64,000 nt of DNA from Porphyrobacter sp. AAP60 (GTDB lineage Bacteria; Pseudomonadota; Alphaproteobacteria; Sphingomonadales; Sphingomonadaceae). This document shows positions 34,851 to 43,782 of this stretch, in pieces (within the stretch, counting starts at the first letter, position 1; every line of letters starts with the position of its first letter). The translations under genes were made by a program, and so were the position numbers. The notes beneath the pieces are model-generated. The model was not told the origin of the DNA and made no database searches. It saw only the letters and a list, made by a program, of their open reading frames with translations. The DNA is taken from positions 62,001 to 126,000 of the forward strand of contig NZ_LJHV01000011.1 in the NCBI RefSeq assembly GCF_001296025.1, written 5' to 3'.

Positions 34851-35348
34851 TCAGGTCAGTGCAGGGGGCCCGCGCAAGGGCGGCCTCAACCGGGGCGAGG
34901 CAGCAAGCTGCAAGGGTTGCAGCATTGCGGGCGGCAGTGCGGGTGGTTCCAGCAGGGCCGCAGGGGCATCGCCGCGCTCCGGCAGCAGAGCGGCAAGAGC
35001 GCCCGCTCCGGCAAAGGCGCAGGCCGATGATGCCGGCGCTGCGGAAGGGGCGGGCACGGGTTCGTCAGGCGCGGCGGGCGCGTGGCCCATCGCAGTGTGA
35101 TCCACGGGGCCATGACCCATTGCGGCATGGATCGCAGCCATCCCGGCATCGGCATCGGCATCAGAGCGTGAGGCGGCGGCGCGGGCGAGCGGATGGGTCT
35201 GCGGGCAAAGGATGATCTGCGCCCCGTGCCCTGCTGACGGTGCAACCATCAGCCCGGCCGGGATCAGCGCCTGCATCCCGAGCGCCGCCAGCACAAATGC
35301 CAGCAGCACGCGGTGATGGGCCGATGAGAGGGTGCGCAGCAGCTTCAT
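34851..35348 (-). CDS. DUF2946-like protein, His/Met-rich, exported
   Basis: A 165-residue protein with an N-terminal membrane segment (VLLAFVLAALGMQALIPAGLMV), a CPQTHP motif, and a His/Met-rich stretch (MAAIHAAMGHGPVDHTAMGH) followed by a Pro/Ala-rich tail. DUF2946 proteins usually sit beside TonB-dependent copper receptors, exactly as here, 95 bases upstream of the receptor. Its Met and His residues could bind Cu(I). Part of the same transcript is likely. Confidence 0.75.
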   Translation of the reverse strand: MKLLRTLSSAHHRVLLAFVLAALGMQALIPAGLMVAPSAGHGAQIILCPQTHPLARAAASRSDADADAGMAAIHAAMGHGPVDHTAMGHAPAAPDEPVPAPSAAPASSACAFAGAGALAALLPERGDAPAALLEPPALPPAMLQPLQLAASPRLRPPLRGPPALT

Positions 35349-35615
35349 CCGCTTGGCGCTCTAATCATGCGACCTGCGCTTGTCATGCTGATCATCGCGA
35401 ATTCCAATGATTTCGCGGCGGGATCACGCCACCCGACCTTTATTTACAGATAAATGTTAACCGACCTGGCAATCACAACGTAATTCCGCCGAGGAGGGGC
35501 AAAATCCAGTTTAAATCGACAAATGATAAAGTAGATTTCATAAAGCGAGTAATTGAATTAGGCCCGAATCGGTCGCCGTGTTAGAGCGGTTGCACCAACC
35601 CAAGGAGCAAACCTC
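35349..35615. promoter_or_regulatory. AT-rich divergent promoter region, DUF2946 and peroxiredoxin genes
   Basis: The stretch 35438-35560 is clearly AT-richer than its surroundings and separates two divergent genes, so it probably holds both promoters. A TTAACC occurs near 35457. I could not define single promoters or an OxyR-type site with confidence. Confidence 0.4.
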
Positions 35616-36245
35616 ATGAGCCTGCACATCGGCGATACCGCCCCCGATTTTACCGTGGACACCACCACCGGCCCGATCAGCCTGCACGATTGGGCAGGCG
35701 ATGCCTGGGTGTTCTTCTTCAGCCATCCGGCCGATTTCACGCCTGTGTGCACCACAGAAATGGGCATGACGGCAAAGCTCGCCGCCGAGTTTGACAAGCG
35801 CAATTGCAAACCGCTCGGCCTGTCGACCGATACGGTTGAAGAACACCTCGCCTGGGTCAAGGATGTAGACGAAACGCAGGGTGTCACGCTTGCCTTCCCG
35901 ATTGTGGCCGATCCCGATCTGGAAATTGCCATGCTTTACGACATGATCCACCCTGATCAGAGCGAAACGGCAGCGGTGCGTTCGGTATTCATCATTGATC
36001 CGGCCAGGAAAATCCGCCTGACCATGACCTACCCGATGAGCGTGGGCCGCAATTTCGACGAGATCCTGCGGGTGATCGATAGCCTGCAACTGGCAGACCG
36101 CTGCAAGATCGCCACGCCTGCCGATTGGCGTCCCGGCGACAAGGTGATCATCCCGCCGTCGGTCGATGATGCCACGGCGCATGAACGCTTCCCGCAGGGC
36201 TTCACCACCATCAAGCCCTATCTGCGGATGGTCGAAATCGCCTGA
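35616..36245 (+). CDS. 1-Cys peroxiredoxin (Prx6 family)
   Basis: A 209-residue thiol peroxidase. The peroxidatic Cys45 lies in FFSHPADFTPVCTTE with Thr42, and the supporting Arg is in ETAAVRSVFIIDP. The long C-terminal part (PTDWRPGD-like ADWRPGDKVIIPP) marks the Prx6 group. It reduces hydrogen peroxide and organic hydroperoxides in the cytosol. An AAGGAG lies upstream of the ATG, and a terminator follows at 36261. Monocistronic. Confidence 0.95.
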   Translation: MSLHIGDTAPDFTVDTTTGPISLHDWAGDAWVFFFSHPADFTPVCTTEMGMTAKLAAEFDKRNCKPLGLSTDTVEEHLAWVKDVDETQGVTLAFPIVADPDLEIAMLYDMIHPDQSETAAVRSVFIIDPARKIRLTMTYPMSVGRNFDEILRVIDSLQLADRCKIATPADWRPGDKVIIPPSVDDATAHERFPQGFTTIKPYLRMVEIA

Positions 36246-36260
36246 CACTCTCTTCCCTTT

Positions 36261-36306
36261 GCATCGCCGGACACTCCCCCGTCCGGCGGTGCACTTTTCT
36301 TTTTCT
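36261..36306 (+). terminator. Intrinsic terminator after the peroxiredoxin gene
   Basis: GCATCGCCGGAC, an eight-base loop and GTCCGGCGGTGC are followed by ACTTTTCTTTTT. The 12-bp stem has one wobble pair. Confidence 0.85.
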
Positions 36307-36361
36307 GTCCCGCCAGTCTTGCTGTTCACCAGACCGGCGACCGCAGCAGGAGCGCCGGCTG

Positions 36362-36922
36362 ATGCAACGGATCATGATTCTCGCCGGGCTTGCCCTGTCG
36401 GCCACCGCTTGCGCGAGGGAGGAGGCCGCCGTGCCGGAGCCTGCCTTTGTCCAGAGCGCGGCGCTGCTGGCGGATGCCTATCAAGCATCGCTTCAGGCCG
36501 AACTTTCCGACGCGCTGAAGCAGGTCGGGCCGGTGGGCGCAATCGGGGTGTGCCAGTCTGCCGCGCCTGCCATCGCCGCCGACATGTCGGGCAAAGGCGA
36601 TCTCGCCGTCAGCCGGATTGCGCGCCGCAACCGCAATCCTGGCAATGCGGTGCCGGCCGAACTCGAAGCACTTTACCAGCAGCTTGAACGCGAGCCCCTG
36701 CGCGAAGGCAAGCCGCATGTCGTGACCGGTGTGGTTCAAAACCGCGCGGTGTTCATGCGGGCGCTGCCGATGAAGGATCAGCCTTGCGCGGTCTGCCACG
36801 GCACCAAGATTGCCGCGGATGTAAAGGCCGCGATTGTTGCCAGCTATCCCGATGACCGGGCCACCGGATTTGCCGCTGGCGATCTTCGCGGGGCGATGCT
36901 CGTCACTCGAACGGTGCGTTGA
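36362..36922 (+). CDS. DUF3365 lipoprotein with a c-type heme motif
   Basis: A 186-residue exported protein. A signal peptide ends at a weak lipobox (SATAC, Cys17). The DUF3365 core contains GAIGVCQSAAPAIA, RNRNPGNAVP and, near residue 140, CAVCHG, a C-x-x-C-H site for covalent heme attachment. Such domains occur as heme-based sensors or redox proteins. It lies after the peroxiredoxin terminator and 138 bases before the HWE kinase gene on the same strand, so a sensory link to that kinase is possible but not shown. Confidence 0.8.
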   Translation: MQRIMILAGLALSATACAREEAAVPEPAFVQSAALLADAYQASLQAELSDALKQVGPVGAIGVCQSAAPAIAADMSGKGDLAVSRIARRNRNPGNAVPAELEALYQQLEREPLREGKPHVVTGVVQNRAVFMRALPMKDQPCAVCHGTKIAADVKAAIVASYPDDRATGFAAGDLRGAMLVTRTVR

Positions 36923-37060
36923 TTACTATCCTTTGCAAGCCGGCCACTTCTGGCAACCGCTCCGCCCGATTGCCGGCCTGCTGCTATTTCTTGATCGCCA
37001 ACAGATAGGTGCTTAATTGGCGTTCCGTCTGGTTTCCAGAACGTAAAGGCGATCAATCAC

Positions 37061-38020
37061 GTGCTGAAAACCGCTGCCATCTCCGCTGACGCCCTTGCGA
37101 ACGTGATCGACCAGAGCGTCGATTGCGTCAAACTTCTCAATATCGCGGGTGATGTGCTGTGGATGAATTCCAACGGCCTGTGCGCGATGGAAATCGACGA
37201 TTGCGAAGCTGTCTACGGCAGGCAGTGGGCAGAACTGTGGCCCGAAGAAAACCGCAGCCTGGTCGCCGATTCGCTGACCGCAGCCCAAAGGGGCGAGACA
37301 GTCCGGTTCGAGGCTTTTTGCCCGACTGCCAAGGGATCATCGCGGTGGTGGAACGTGACCGTTTCCGGCGTCACCGCGCCCGACGGGGAGGCTATCGGCT
37401 TTCTTTCGATCTCCCGCGATGTGACCGAAGCCGAAACGCAGCGGCGCGCGCTGGCTATCGGCGCCGATGAACTGCGCCACCGCCTGAAGAACACCTATGC
37501 GATGGTTTCCGGCCTGCTGAACAGCCTTGCGATCGGAAACGCGGAGACCGAAGCCTTCGCCCGGCAGATGAACACCCGGCTGATGGCACTCAGCACGGCG
37601 CAATCCTTCTTCATGGCGCCCGATGTGCCGCGCGAAGTGGCGCATCTGGTCCCGGCGCTGATGCATCCATTCATCTCGCCCGCCTGCGATGTCTGTATGC
37701 AGCGGATAGAACGCGTGCTGGTGTCGCGCAGCATAGCTGATGCGATTGCCCTGATCGTGGGCGAACTGGCGATGAACTCGGCCAAGCATGGGGCGCTGAC
37801 CCATGGCGGAACAATCGCTATCGGCGCACAGGAACGCGATGGCACGCTTTTGCTGTCCTGGAACGAGGTGTCCTTGCAGCCAGTCGCGGCAAAGTCCCGG
37901 CCCGGCGGGCAGGGGCTGGATCTGATCGAGATGATGGTCGACGTGCACCGCGGCACCATTACCACCGATTGGGACACGCATGGCCCGGTGGTTCAGGTCA
38001 GAATTCCGATCCCTGCCTGA
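37061..38020 (+). CDS. PAS-HWE family sensor histidine kinase
   Basis: A 319-residue soluble kinase starting at GTG. A PAS domain (about 10-122) ends with GFLSISRDVTEAE. The dimerisation helix has phospho-acceptor His140 in DELRHRLKNTYAMV. The catalytic domain has the N-box GELAMNSAKHGAL and W267-N-E269, the W-x-E signature that names the HWE group. No membrane helix is present, so it senses a cytosolic or diffusible signal. No response regulator lies beside it, making it an orphan. Its end overlaps the convergent acyl-CoA synthetase gene by 23 bases. Confidence 0.88.
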   Translation: MLKTAAISADALANVIDQSVDCVKLLNIAGDVLWMNSNGLCAMEIDDCEAVYGRQWAELWPEENRSLVADSLTAAQRGETVRFEAFCPTAKGSSRWWNVTVSGVTAPDGEAIGFLSISRDVTEAETQRRALAIGADELRHRLKNTYAMVSGLLNSLAIGNAETEAFARQMNTRLMALSTAQSFFMAPDVPREVAHLVPALMHPFISPACDVCMQRIERVLVSRSIADAIALIVGELAMNSAKHGALTHGGTIAIGAQERDGTLLLSWNEVSLQPVAAKSRPGGQGLDLIEMMVDVHRGTITTDWDTHGPVVQVRIPIPA

Positions 38021-39644
38021 TGTCCTCTCCGGCAGCTTCTGCCAGCGCCTGCGCGGTCTTGTAATCGGGCTTGCCATTGTTCAGCCGCAGCGAACTTTCG
38101 GTGATCACGTAGAGGCGCGGGATCTTGTATCCGGCAAGGCCCGCACGGGCATGGGCATCGAGCGCCGCCTGCAAGCCTTCCGGTGCCGCGCCTTCGGGCT
38201 CGACCACCGCCACAACCTTCCGGCCAAAGCGCGGATCGGGCAGGCTGACAACCCGCGCGTCCTTGACCGCCGGATGATCGAGCAGCACCGCCTCCACCTC
38301 CTCGGGGAAGACCTTTTCGCCTCCGGTGTTGATGCACATGTTGTCGCGCCCGATGAATTCGAGCGTGCCGTCTGCCGACCAGCGCGCGCGGTCGCCGGTC
38401 ATCAGCCAGCGCTGGCCGCCGATGACGGGGAAGGTCGCGGCGTTCTTTGCATCCTCGCCCAGATAGCCGAGCGGCAGCGGACCGGTGCGGGCAACGATGC
38501 CGACCCCGTCGCTGCCGGGCGGGATTTCCTTGAGGTGTTCGTCAAACAGCTTGGTCTCGCGCCCCGGCAGGGGCTGGAACTTGCCACCCCCGCTCGATCC
38601 CGCTGCCGTGGTGATGACGATGCCGGTGCCCGAACTTTCCGATGATCCCAGCGCGTCGATGATCATGAGGGCGGGGTGATGGGCGATCAGGCGTGCCTTG
38701 AGCGCGGGCGAGAACACCGCGCCTGACGATGTGATTGTGCGGAGCGAGGCCAGAACCTGCGCCCCGTCTCCGCGCGCATCCAGCCGGTCGGCCAGCGGCA
38801 GGGCGAAGGCATCGCCGACGATGAATAGGCCGCGTGCGCCGATCCGCGCGACCTCGTTCAGCGCAAGATCGGCATCGAACTTGTCCGCAGGCAGCAGCGC
38901 CAGCGTGCCGCCCTTCAGCAGGTGGATCACCGCAGTGAATTGCCCCGCGCCGTGCATCAGCGGGCTCAGCAGCAGCATGGGGGAGTTGCTGGCGGGATGA
39001 TCCGGCCCGATCCGCGCTGCCTCTGCGGCCTGTTCCTCCACCGAAGCGGTAACCAGCGGCGGGGTGCCGGGCGGGCGTTGCCACACCCCGATGTTGAATG
39101 CGCCCCACGCCTGATCCATCGGCCACATCACCGCCTTGGGCATCCCTGTGGTGCCGCCTGTCGCGGTGAGAAACAGCGCCTGGGGATCATTGTGGATGGC
39201 GAAATCTGCCGGCAGGGCCGTATCGCACAGCGCAGCCCATTCGCCGCTGCCGACATCCACCGTCAGCGCGCCCTCCGGCATGGCTTCCGTAGCGGCGTCG
39301 GCAAAATCACTTGTCGTGAACAGCGCCTTCAGGCCAAAGCGGCTGAAGATGTCCTCCAGCTCCCGCGCCTTGTAATGGTAGTTCACATTGACCGGTACCA
39401 GCCCGGCCTTGATGCAGCCGAAATAGGCGAGCAGATATTCGGGCGTGTTGCGCAGCATTTGCCCGGCAATGTCGCCCGGTTTCAGCCCGCGTGAGGTAAG
39501 CCCTGCGGCGATCCTGTCGGTGATGGCATCAAGTTCGCCCCAGCTCACCACCCGCGTGCCGTGGATCAGGGCCGGGCGATCCGCCGGTATCGCGCTTGCC
39601 AGTGCTTTCAACACCACCCCGAAATTCGCACCTGCAAACACCAT
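37998..39644 (-). CDS. Acyl-CoA synthetase (AMP-forming, ANL superfamily)
   Basis: A 548-residue enzyme from the ATG at 39644. The AMP-binding P-loop is LTATGGTTGMPKAVMWP, the adenylate motif is GSSESSGTG, and the hinge and C-terminal Lys region include TGDRARWSADGTLEFIGR, DNMCINTGGEKVFPEEVE, and NGKPDYKTAQ. It activates a carboxylic acid to its CoA thioester; fatty or aromatic acids are the likely class. It lies beside a LuxR regulator (divergent) and the oxygenase cluster, so it may activate a product of that pathway. Confidence 0.92.
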   Translation of the reverse strand: MVFAGANFGVVLKALASAIPADRPALIHGTRVVSWGELDAITDRIAAGLTSRGLKPGDIAGQMLRNTPEYLLAYFGCIKAGLVPVNVNYHYKARELEDIFSRFGLKALFTTSDFADAATEAMPEGALTVDVGSGEWAALCDTALPADFAIHNDPQALFLTATGGTTGMPKAVMWPMDQAWGAFNIGVWQRPPGTPPLVTASVEEQAAEAARIGPDHPASNSPMLLLSPLMHGAGQFTAVIHLLKGGTLALLPADKFDADLALNEVARIGARGLFIVGDAFALPLADRLDARGDGAQVLASLRTITSSGAVFSPALKARLIAHHPALMIIDALGSSESSGTGIVITTAAGSSGGGKFQPLPGRETKLFDEHLKEIPPGSDGVGIVARTGPLPLGYLGEDAKNAATFPVIGGQRWLMTGDRARWSADGTLEFIGRDNMCINTGGEKVFPEEVEAVLLDHPAVKDARVVSLPDPRFGRKVVAVVEPEGAAPEGLQAALDAHARAGLAGYKIPRLYVITESSLRLNNGKPDYKTAQALAEAAGEDIRQGSEF

Positions 39645-39777
39645 CGGTTCGTCGCTCCTTGTCACTTTCGCTAGCCCCCCTGAGCGCCCGCTTCCCCTAC
39701 GTAAATGATGAGGACAATCGAAAAGATTGCGTTAGTCTCCCGACTCGGAGGCTTCAATGAGAGGATGAGAGGCTGTT

Positions 39778-40587
39778 ATGGCTACGAATGTTGTCGAACT
39801 GCGCACGCCGCAAGGTCGCGAGTCGCTGGATCGGTTGCTCGAATCCGTCACCATCACCTGCCCCGAAGATATTCACGATGCCGCCGTGAACCTTGCGCGG
39901 ATCGCGCAGGAACGCGGGATGCAGATCGCGGTGTGCGACGATATCTCCTCGAAAGAACCGATGGTCGATGCCGATGGCACGATCCTCAATGCCGATATCT
40001 TCCGCTGGCTGGATGATGGCGCGCGCTGGTGGGAAGATCACCGGCTGGCGCTGCATTCGCCCCTGCCGCGCGCCTGCCGCTATGAAAGCGAGCCGTTCTG
40101 GATCAACGCCAAGGGCTTCAACACCCGCTGGCGCAACCACTACCTTGCCGAAATCGATCTCAACGACTTCGAAAAGCGCGCCCTGTGCAAGGCGGCGATC
40201 GTGGTGCCGGTGCATCTGCCATTCGGCCAGATTTCCGCCAGCAGCTTCATCAGCATGGACCGCGAGAAGGAAGACCTTTCGGCCGAGTTCGCCGAATATG
40301 GCGCGCTGTTCGCGATGGTCACGCGCTGTTTTGTGGCAGGCTATGTGCAGGCGATCCGCACCAAGCGGCGCATTCCTTCGGACTGCGTGCTGTCCAAGCG
40401 CGAGGTGGAATGCCTGCGCTGGGCGGCGATCGGCAAGACCGACAAGGAAATCAGCATGATCCTCAACCGGTCGCACGCCACGATCCGCTATCACATCCAC
40501 CGCGCGGGCGAGAAGCTGGACAGCGTGAACCGCGCGCAGACGATCTTCAAGGCCGGGCAGCTGGGTTACCTGGGGGCGTCTGATTAG
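39778..40587 (+). CDS. LuxR-family transcriptional regulator
   Basis: A 269-residue regulator. Its N-terminal two thirds resemble an autoinducer-binding-like sensor domain (WWEDHRLALHSPL, PFWINAKGF, VVPVHLPFGQISASSFIS), and the C-terminal HTH is SKREVECLRWAAIGKTDKEIS with RSHATIRYHIHRAGEKL. No luxI synthase is near, so it is a solo that may sense another small molecule. It is divergent from the acyl-CoA synthetase gene, a common layout for a regulator and its target. Repeats follow the stop. Confidence 0.85.
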   Translation: MATNVVELRTPQGRESLDRLLESVTITCPEDIHDAAVNLARIAQERGMQIAVCDDISSKEPMVDADGTILNADIFRWLDDGARWWEDHRLALHSPLPRACRYESEPFWINAKGFNTRWRNHYLAEIDLNDFEKRALCKAAIVVPVHLPFGQISASSFISMDREKEDLSAEFAEYGALFAMVTRCFVAGYVQAIRTKRRIPSDCVLSKREVECLRWAAIGKTDKEISMILNRSHATIRYHIHRAGEKLDSVNRAQTIFKAGQLGYLGASD

Positions 40588-40804
40588 GGAACGCGCCTCC
40601 GCGCGTTCCTCCTCGGTGCTGTTCCCTCCGCTGCGCTACGGGGCACCTGCGGGCGGCCGGTCGGCCTTGCGGGCCTGCGGCCCGGTTCAGTCCTTTATGT
40701 TCGTCATTGCGAGCGGCGCAGCCGCGCGGCAATCCATGGTCTGACCTTGCCTCGGGCACTTGGTCCATGGATTGCTTCGTCGCCTTCGGCTCCTCGCAAT
40801 GACG
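40588..40804. repeat. Intergenic repeat block after the luxR gene
   Basis: Three parts can be seen. A hairpin GGAACGCG-loop-CGCGTTCC starts at 40588. The 27-mer at 40646-40672 is the exact reverse complement of 3266-3292. A REP-like pair follows: arm 40702-40739 (begins CGTCATTGCGAG, ends CAATCCATGG) and arm 40764-40804 (CCATGGATTGC to CGCAATGACG). Confidence 0.8.
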
Positions 40805-40807
40805 AAG

Positions 40808-41359
40808 CTAACCCAGCTTCCTCAGCGGCTCGCTACCATCCCAACCCACGCCAGCCGCCTTGATCATCCCGAACAGGTCCGGTCCGTCCTTCGCCTGTTG
40901 CAATATCTCCACCAGCGTCCCCGGGCCCCCACAACCATTCTTGGCGCCGGCATCGACATAGATCACCTCGCTCGTGCCGAAGGTGCCCTCGATCACAACC
41001 TCCGCATTGGCCTCGGCACACACCCGCCGCGCCTCGGCAATGTCATCGACCAGAATGCACACGTGGTGCAGCCCGTTGCCGGTGGAGCCATATTCGCCGC
41101 GATAGATTGACGGGTGATCATCCCGCGGACGGATCAGCTCGATCTGGATATCGCCCCAATAGGCCAGCGCCAGATCGAACACCGCTTGCGTAGGCTGGCC
41201 GCGATATTTCATGCCGTCCAGATGGATGCCTTCGATGATGAAGAACGGCCCCACGCCCATCGTTTGGGTCCAGTGCTTTACCGCCGCGTCGAAATCCTCC
41301 GGCACGAATGCCAGCTGCATCATGTCGCCCAAGGCGGCAATCTTGCCCGGTAAAGCCAT
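40808..41359 (-). CDS. VOC-family (glyoxalase/dioxygenase fold) protein
   Basis: A 183-residue protein from the ATG at 41359. It has two beta-alpha-beta-beta-beta modules of the vicinal oxygen chelate fold: MMQLAFVPEDFDAAVKHWTQ in the first and GLHHVCILVDDIAEA in the second, with possible metal-binding His and Glu (LVEILQQ). The family includes glyoxalases, extradiol dioxygenases and epimerases; no closer role can be assigned. It is divergent from the Rieske oxygenase gene and ends beside REP-like repeats. Confidence 0.85.
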   Translation of the reverse strand: MALPGKIAALGDMMQLAFVPEDFDAAVKHWTQTMGVGPFFIIEGIHLDGMKYRGQPTQAVFDLALAYWGDIQIELIRPRDDHPSIYRGEYGSTGNGLHHVCILVDDIAEARRVCAEANAEVVIEGTFGTSEVIYVDAGAKNGCGGPGTLVEILQQAKDGPDLFGMIKAAGVGWDGSEPLRKLG

Positions 41360-41477
41360 CTTCCTCTCCAATCCGATAGTGTGCCCCGTGCCGGAACCTG
41401 TGTGATATTCTCCTGACGAGACACTGCACAAAGTGCGAGGACGAAGACGGGGATCACCCGAAAGGACGCAAGGCCCG

Positions 41478-42905
41478 ATGAACGAGATCAAGGATATCGC
41501 CCGCGCTGACCGCTGCCCGGGGCTCAGCTATACCGACATGCTCAACGGCGACACCCGCCGTCCGCCAGATTACCTGTTCGAAGAAACCACCATCGACATG
41601 GGCGATGAACCGCTATCGGTCGCGCCATACATCTCGGAAGAATTCGCCGCACTCGAACGCGAGAAGATGTGGCCCAACGTCTGGCTGTTCGCCGCGCGCG
41701 AGGATGAAATGCCCGATGCGGGCGATACCGTGGTGTTCGATATCGCGGGCAAAAGCTTTCTGCTGATCCGCCAGAAGGATGGCGGCGTGCGCGCCTTCTA
41801 CAACGCCTGCCTCCACCGCGGGCGCAAGCTGCGCACCGAAAGCGGCAATTCGGTGCAACTGCGTTGCCCGTTCCACGGCTTTACCTGGCGCAATGACGGC
41901 AGCTTGAAGGAAATCCCCTGTGCGTGGGATTTCAAGCATCTCGAAGGCAAGGACATGGACCTGCCCGAAGCCCGCGTGGAGCTGTGGCAGGGTTTCGTCA
42001 TGCTGACCGAGAACCACGCGCTGCCCGATTTCAAAACGTGGCTCGGCCCGGCGGCCTCGCATTACGAGCGCTACAACTTCGCCGATCGCTACACCGGCAT
42101 GTGGGTGCAGAAGAAGATTCCGGCCAACTGGAAGGCCACGGCTGAAGCTTTCATGGAAGCCTGGCATTCGATCACCACGCACCCGCAATTGCTCGCCTTT
42201 CTGGGCGATGCCAATACGCGGTACGATCTGATCGGTGATCACTTCAATCGTGCGATTACGCCTTCGGGTGTGCTTAGCCCGCATATGAAGGGCAAGAATT
42301 CGGATTACGTGCTCGAAAAAATGAACGAGTTTTCGGGCGGCGATGATGCCAAGACCAACCGGCGTTTCAACGCTGGCGAAGGGGCGGTTGAAGGCTATGA
42401 CGCCAATGATCCGCTCGGCGCGCGCAAGGTGCTGGCCGATGCCGGACGCAAGGGCTTTGCCGAGAATTACGGACATGATTATTCCGATGCCTCGGACACC
42501 GAGATTCTTGACAATTTCACCTATAATATCTTCCCCAATTTCGCCCCGTGGATCGGGTTCCTGCCGACGCTGGTGTACCGCTGGCTGCCGGGCGACACGC
42601 CCGATTGGTGCATCATGGAAATCCGCCTGCTGTTCCCCACGCCCAAGGGTCAGGAACGCCCGCGTAGCGTCGCGCCGACCTATATTCCCGATGACGAACC
42701 CTTCGCCTGGGCCAACGACATCATGGGGCCGCAGCTTGCCAATGTGTTCGATCAGGACATGGCCAATCTGCCGTTCGTGCAGGAAGGCATGAAGACCATG
42801 AAAGACGGCCTGATGGAGCTGGGCCATTATCAGGACAGCCGGGTGCGGCATTTCCAGACTACCCTGAAAAAATATATCGACGGGGAATTGCCGGCGTCGA
42901 CGTAG
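41478..42905 (+). CDS. Rieske non-heme iron oxygenase, alpha subunit type
   Basis: A 475-residue protein from the ATG at 41478. The Rieske [2Fe-2S] site is C111-x-H113 and C130-x2-H133. The mononuclear iron site is His230 and His235 in EAWHSITTHPQ; the bridging acidic residue usually Asp (D-x2-H) is Glu227 here, as in a subset of family members. It hydroxylates or cleaves aromatic, terpenoid or similar substrates using electrons from a reductase. No beta subunit, ferredoxin or reductase gene is in the cluster, so those must be encoded elsewhere. Confidence 0.92.
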   Translation: MNEIKDIARADRCPGLSYTDMLNGDTRRPPDYLFEETTIDMGDEPLSVAPYISEEFAALEREKMWPNVWLFAAREDEMPDAGDTVVFDIAGKSFLLIRQKDGGVRAFYNACLHRGRKLRTESGNSVQLRCPFHGFTWRNDGSLKEIPCAWDFKHLEGKDMDLPEARVELWQGFVMLTENHALPDFKTWLGPAASHYERYNFADRYTGMWVQKKIPANWKATAEAFMEAWHSITTHPQLLAFLGDANTRYDLIGDHFNRAITPSGVLSPHMKGKNSDYVLEKMNEFSGGDDAKTNRRFNAGEGAVEGYDANDPLGARKVLADAGRKGFAENYGHDYSDASDTEILDNFTYNIFPNFAPWIGFLPTLVYRWLPGDTPDWCIMEIRLLFPTPKGQERPRSVAPTYIPDDEPFAWANDIMGPQLANVFDQDMANLPFVQEGMKTMKDGLMELGHYQDSRVRHFQTTLKKYIDGELPAST

Positions 42906-42911
42906 GCCCTT

Positions 42912-43014
42912 TCGTCATTGCGAGGAGCGCAGCGACGCGGCAATCCATGGAACACCCTCGCGCCAAGAGCGACAGTCAGCCCATGGATTGCTTCGCCTGC
43001 GGCTCGCAATGACG
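42912..43014. repeat. REP-like inverted repeat pair between Rieske and SDR genes
   Basis: An arm at 42912-42950 (CGTCATTGCGAG to CAATCCATGG) faces an arm at 42981-43014 (CCATGGATTGC to CGCAATGACG). It belongs to the same family as 40702-40804, the two copies flanking the VOC/Rieske pair. Confidence 0.85.
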
Positions 43015-43029
43015 AGACATGAGAACCCA

Positions 43030-43782
43030 ATGACCTTCTCCTTCGATCTCACCGGGCGCACCGCGCTGATCACTGGCGCGTCTTCGGGCCTTGGCACCCG
43101 CTTTGCGCGCATTCTTGCAGCCAGCGGCGCGAATGTCGCGCTGGGGGCACGGCGGGCCGACCGGCTGGCAGCGCTTGCCGCTGAAATCGGCCCGAAAGCG
43201 GCGGCGATCCGGATGGATGTCGCCCGCGAGGCCGATATCATCGCCGGGTTTGACGAAGCTGACGCGATCTTCGGCAAGGTCGATACCGTCATCGCCAATG
43301 CAGGCGTCGATGGCGCGGGCATGGCCACCGCTATCTCCGAAGAAGAGATCGAACACACCCTTGCCATCAACCTGAAAGGTGCGATCCTGACCGCCCGCGA
43401 AGGCGCAAAGCGGATGATGGCGCAGGGCGTCACCAATGGCCGGATCGTGCTGATCGCCTCGATCACCGCGTTCGAACCTTCGCCCGGCCTTGTCGCCTAT
43501 GCCGCGTCCAAGGCGGGCGTGGTGCAGGCGGGCAAGACGCTGGCGCGGGAATGGGCGCGCAGCGGGATCAACGTCAACACCGTCTCCCCCGGCTATATAC
43601 GCACCGCGATCAACGATGCGTGGTTCGATACCGAGCCGGGCAAGAGGCAGATCGCGAAGTTCCCCAAGCGGCGGCTGATCGGCGAAGAGGCGCTGGATGC
43701 GATGATGCTGTTCCTGTGTTCGGATGCTTGCGAGTTTGTCACCGGCACGGACTTTGTGCTGGATGATGGTCAAACGCTTTGA
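43030..43782 (+). CDS. Short-chain dehydrogenase/reductase
   Basis: A 250-residue classical SDR from the ATG at 43030. The cofactor motif is T15-G-A-S-S-G-L-G22, NAG is in VIANAGVDG, and the catalytic residues are Ser144, Tyr157 and Lys161 (YAASK). The Arg residues after the second strand (GARRADRL) favour NADP. It oxidises or reduces an alcohol/ketone, plausibly a product of the Rieske enzyme upstream. Its TGA overlaps the TTG start of the next gene. Confidence 0.93.
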   Translation: MTFSFDLTGRTALITGASSGLGTRFARILAASGANVALGARRADRLAALAAEIGPKAAAIRMDVAREADIIAGFDEADAIFGKVDTVIANAGVDGAGMATAISEEEIEHTLAINLKGAILTAREGAKRMMAQGVTNGRIVLIASITAFEPSPGLVAYAASKAGVVQAGKTLAREWARSGINVNTVSPGYIRTAINDAWFDTEPGKRQIAKFPKRRLIGEEALDAMMLFLCSDACEFVTGTDFVLDDGQTL

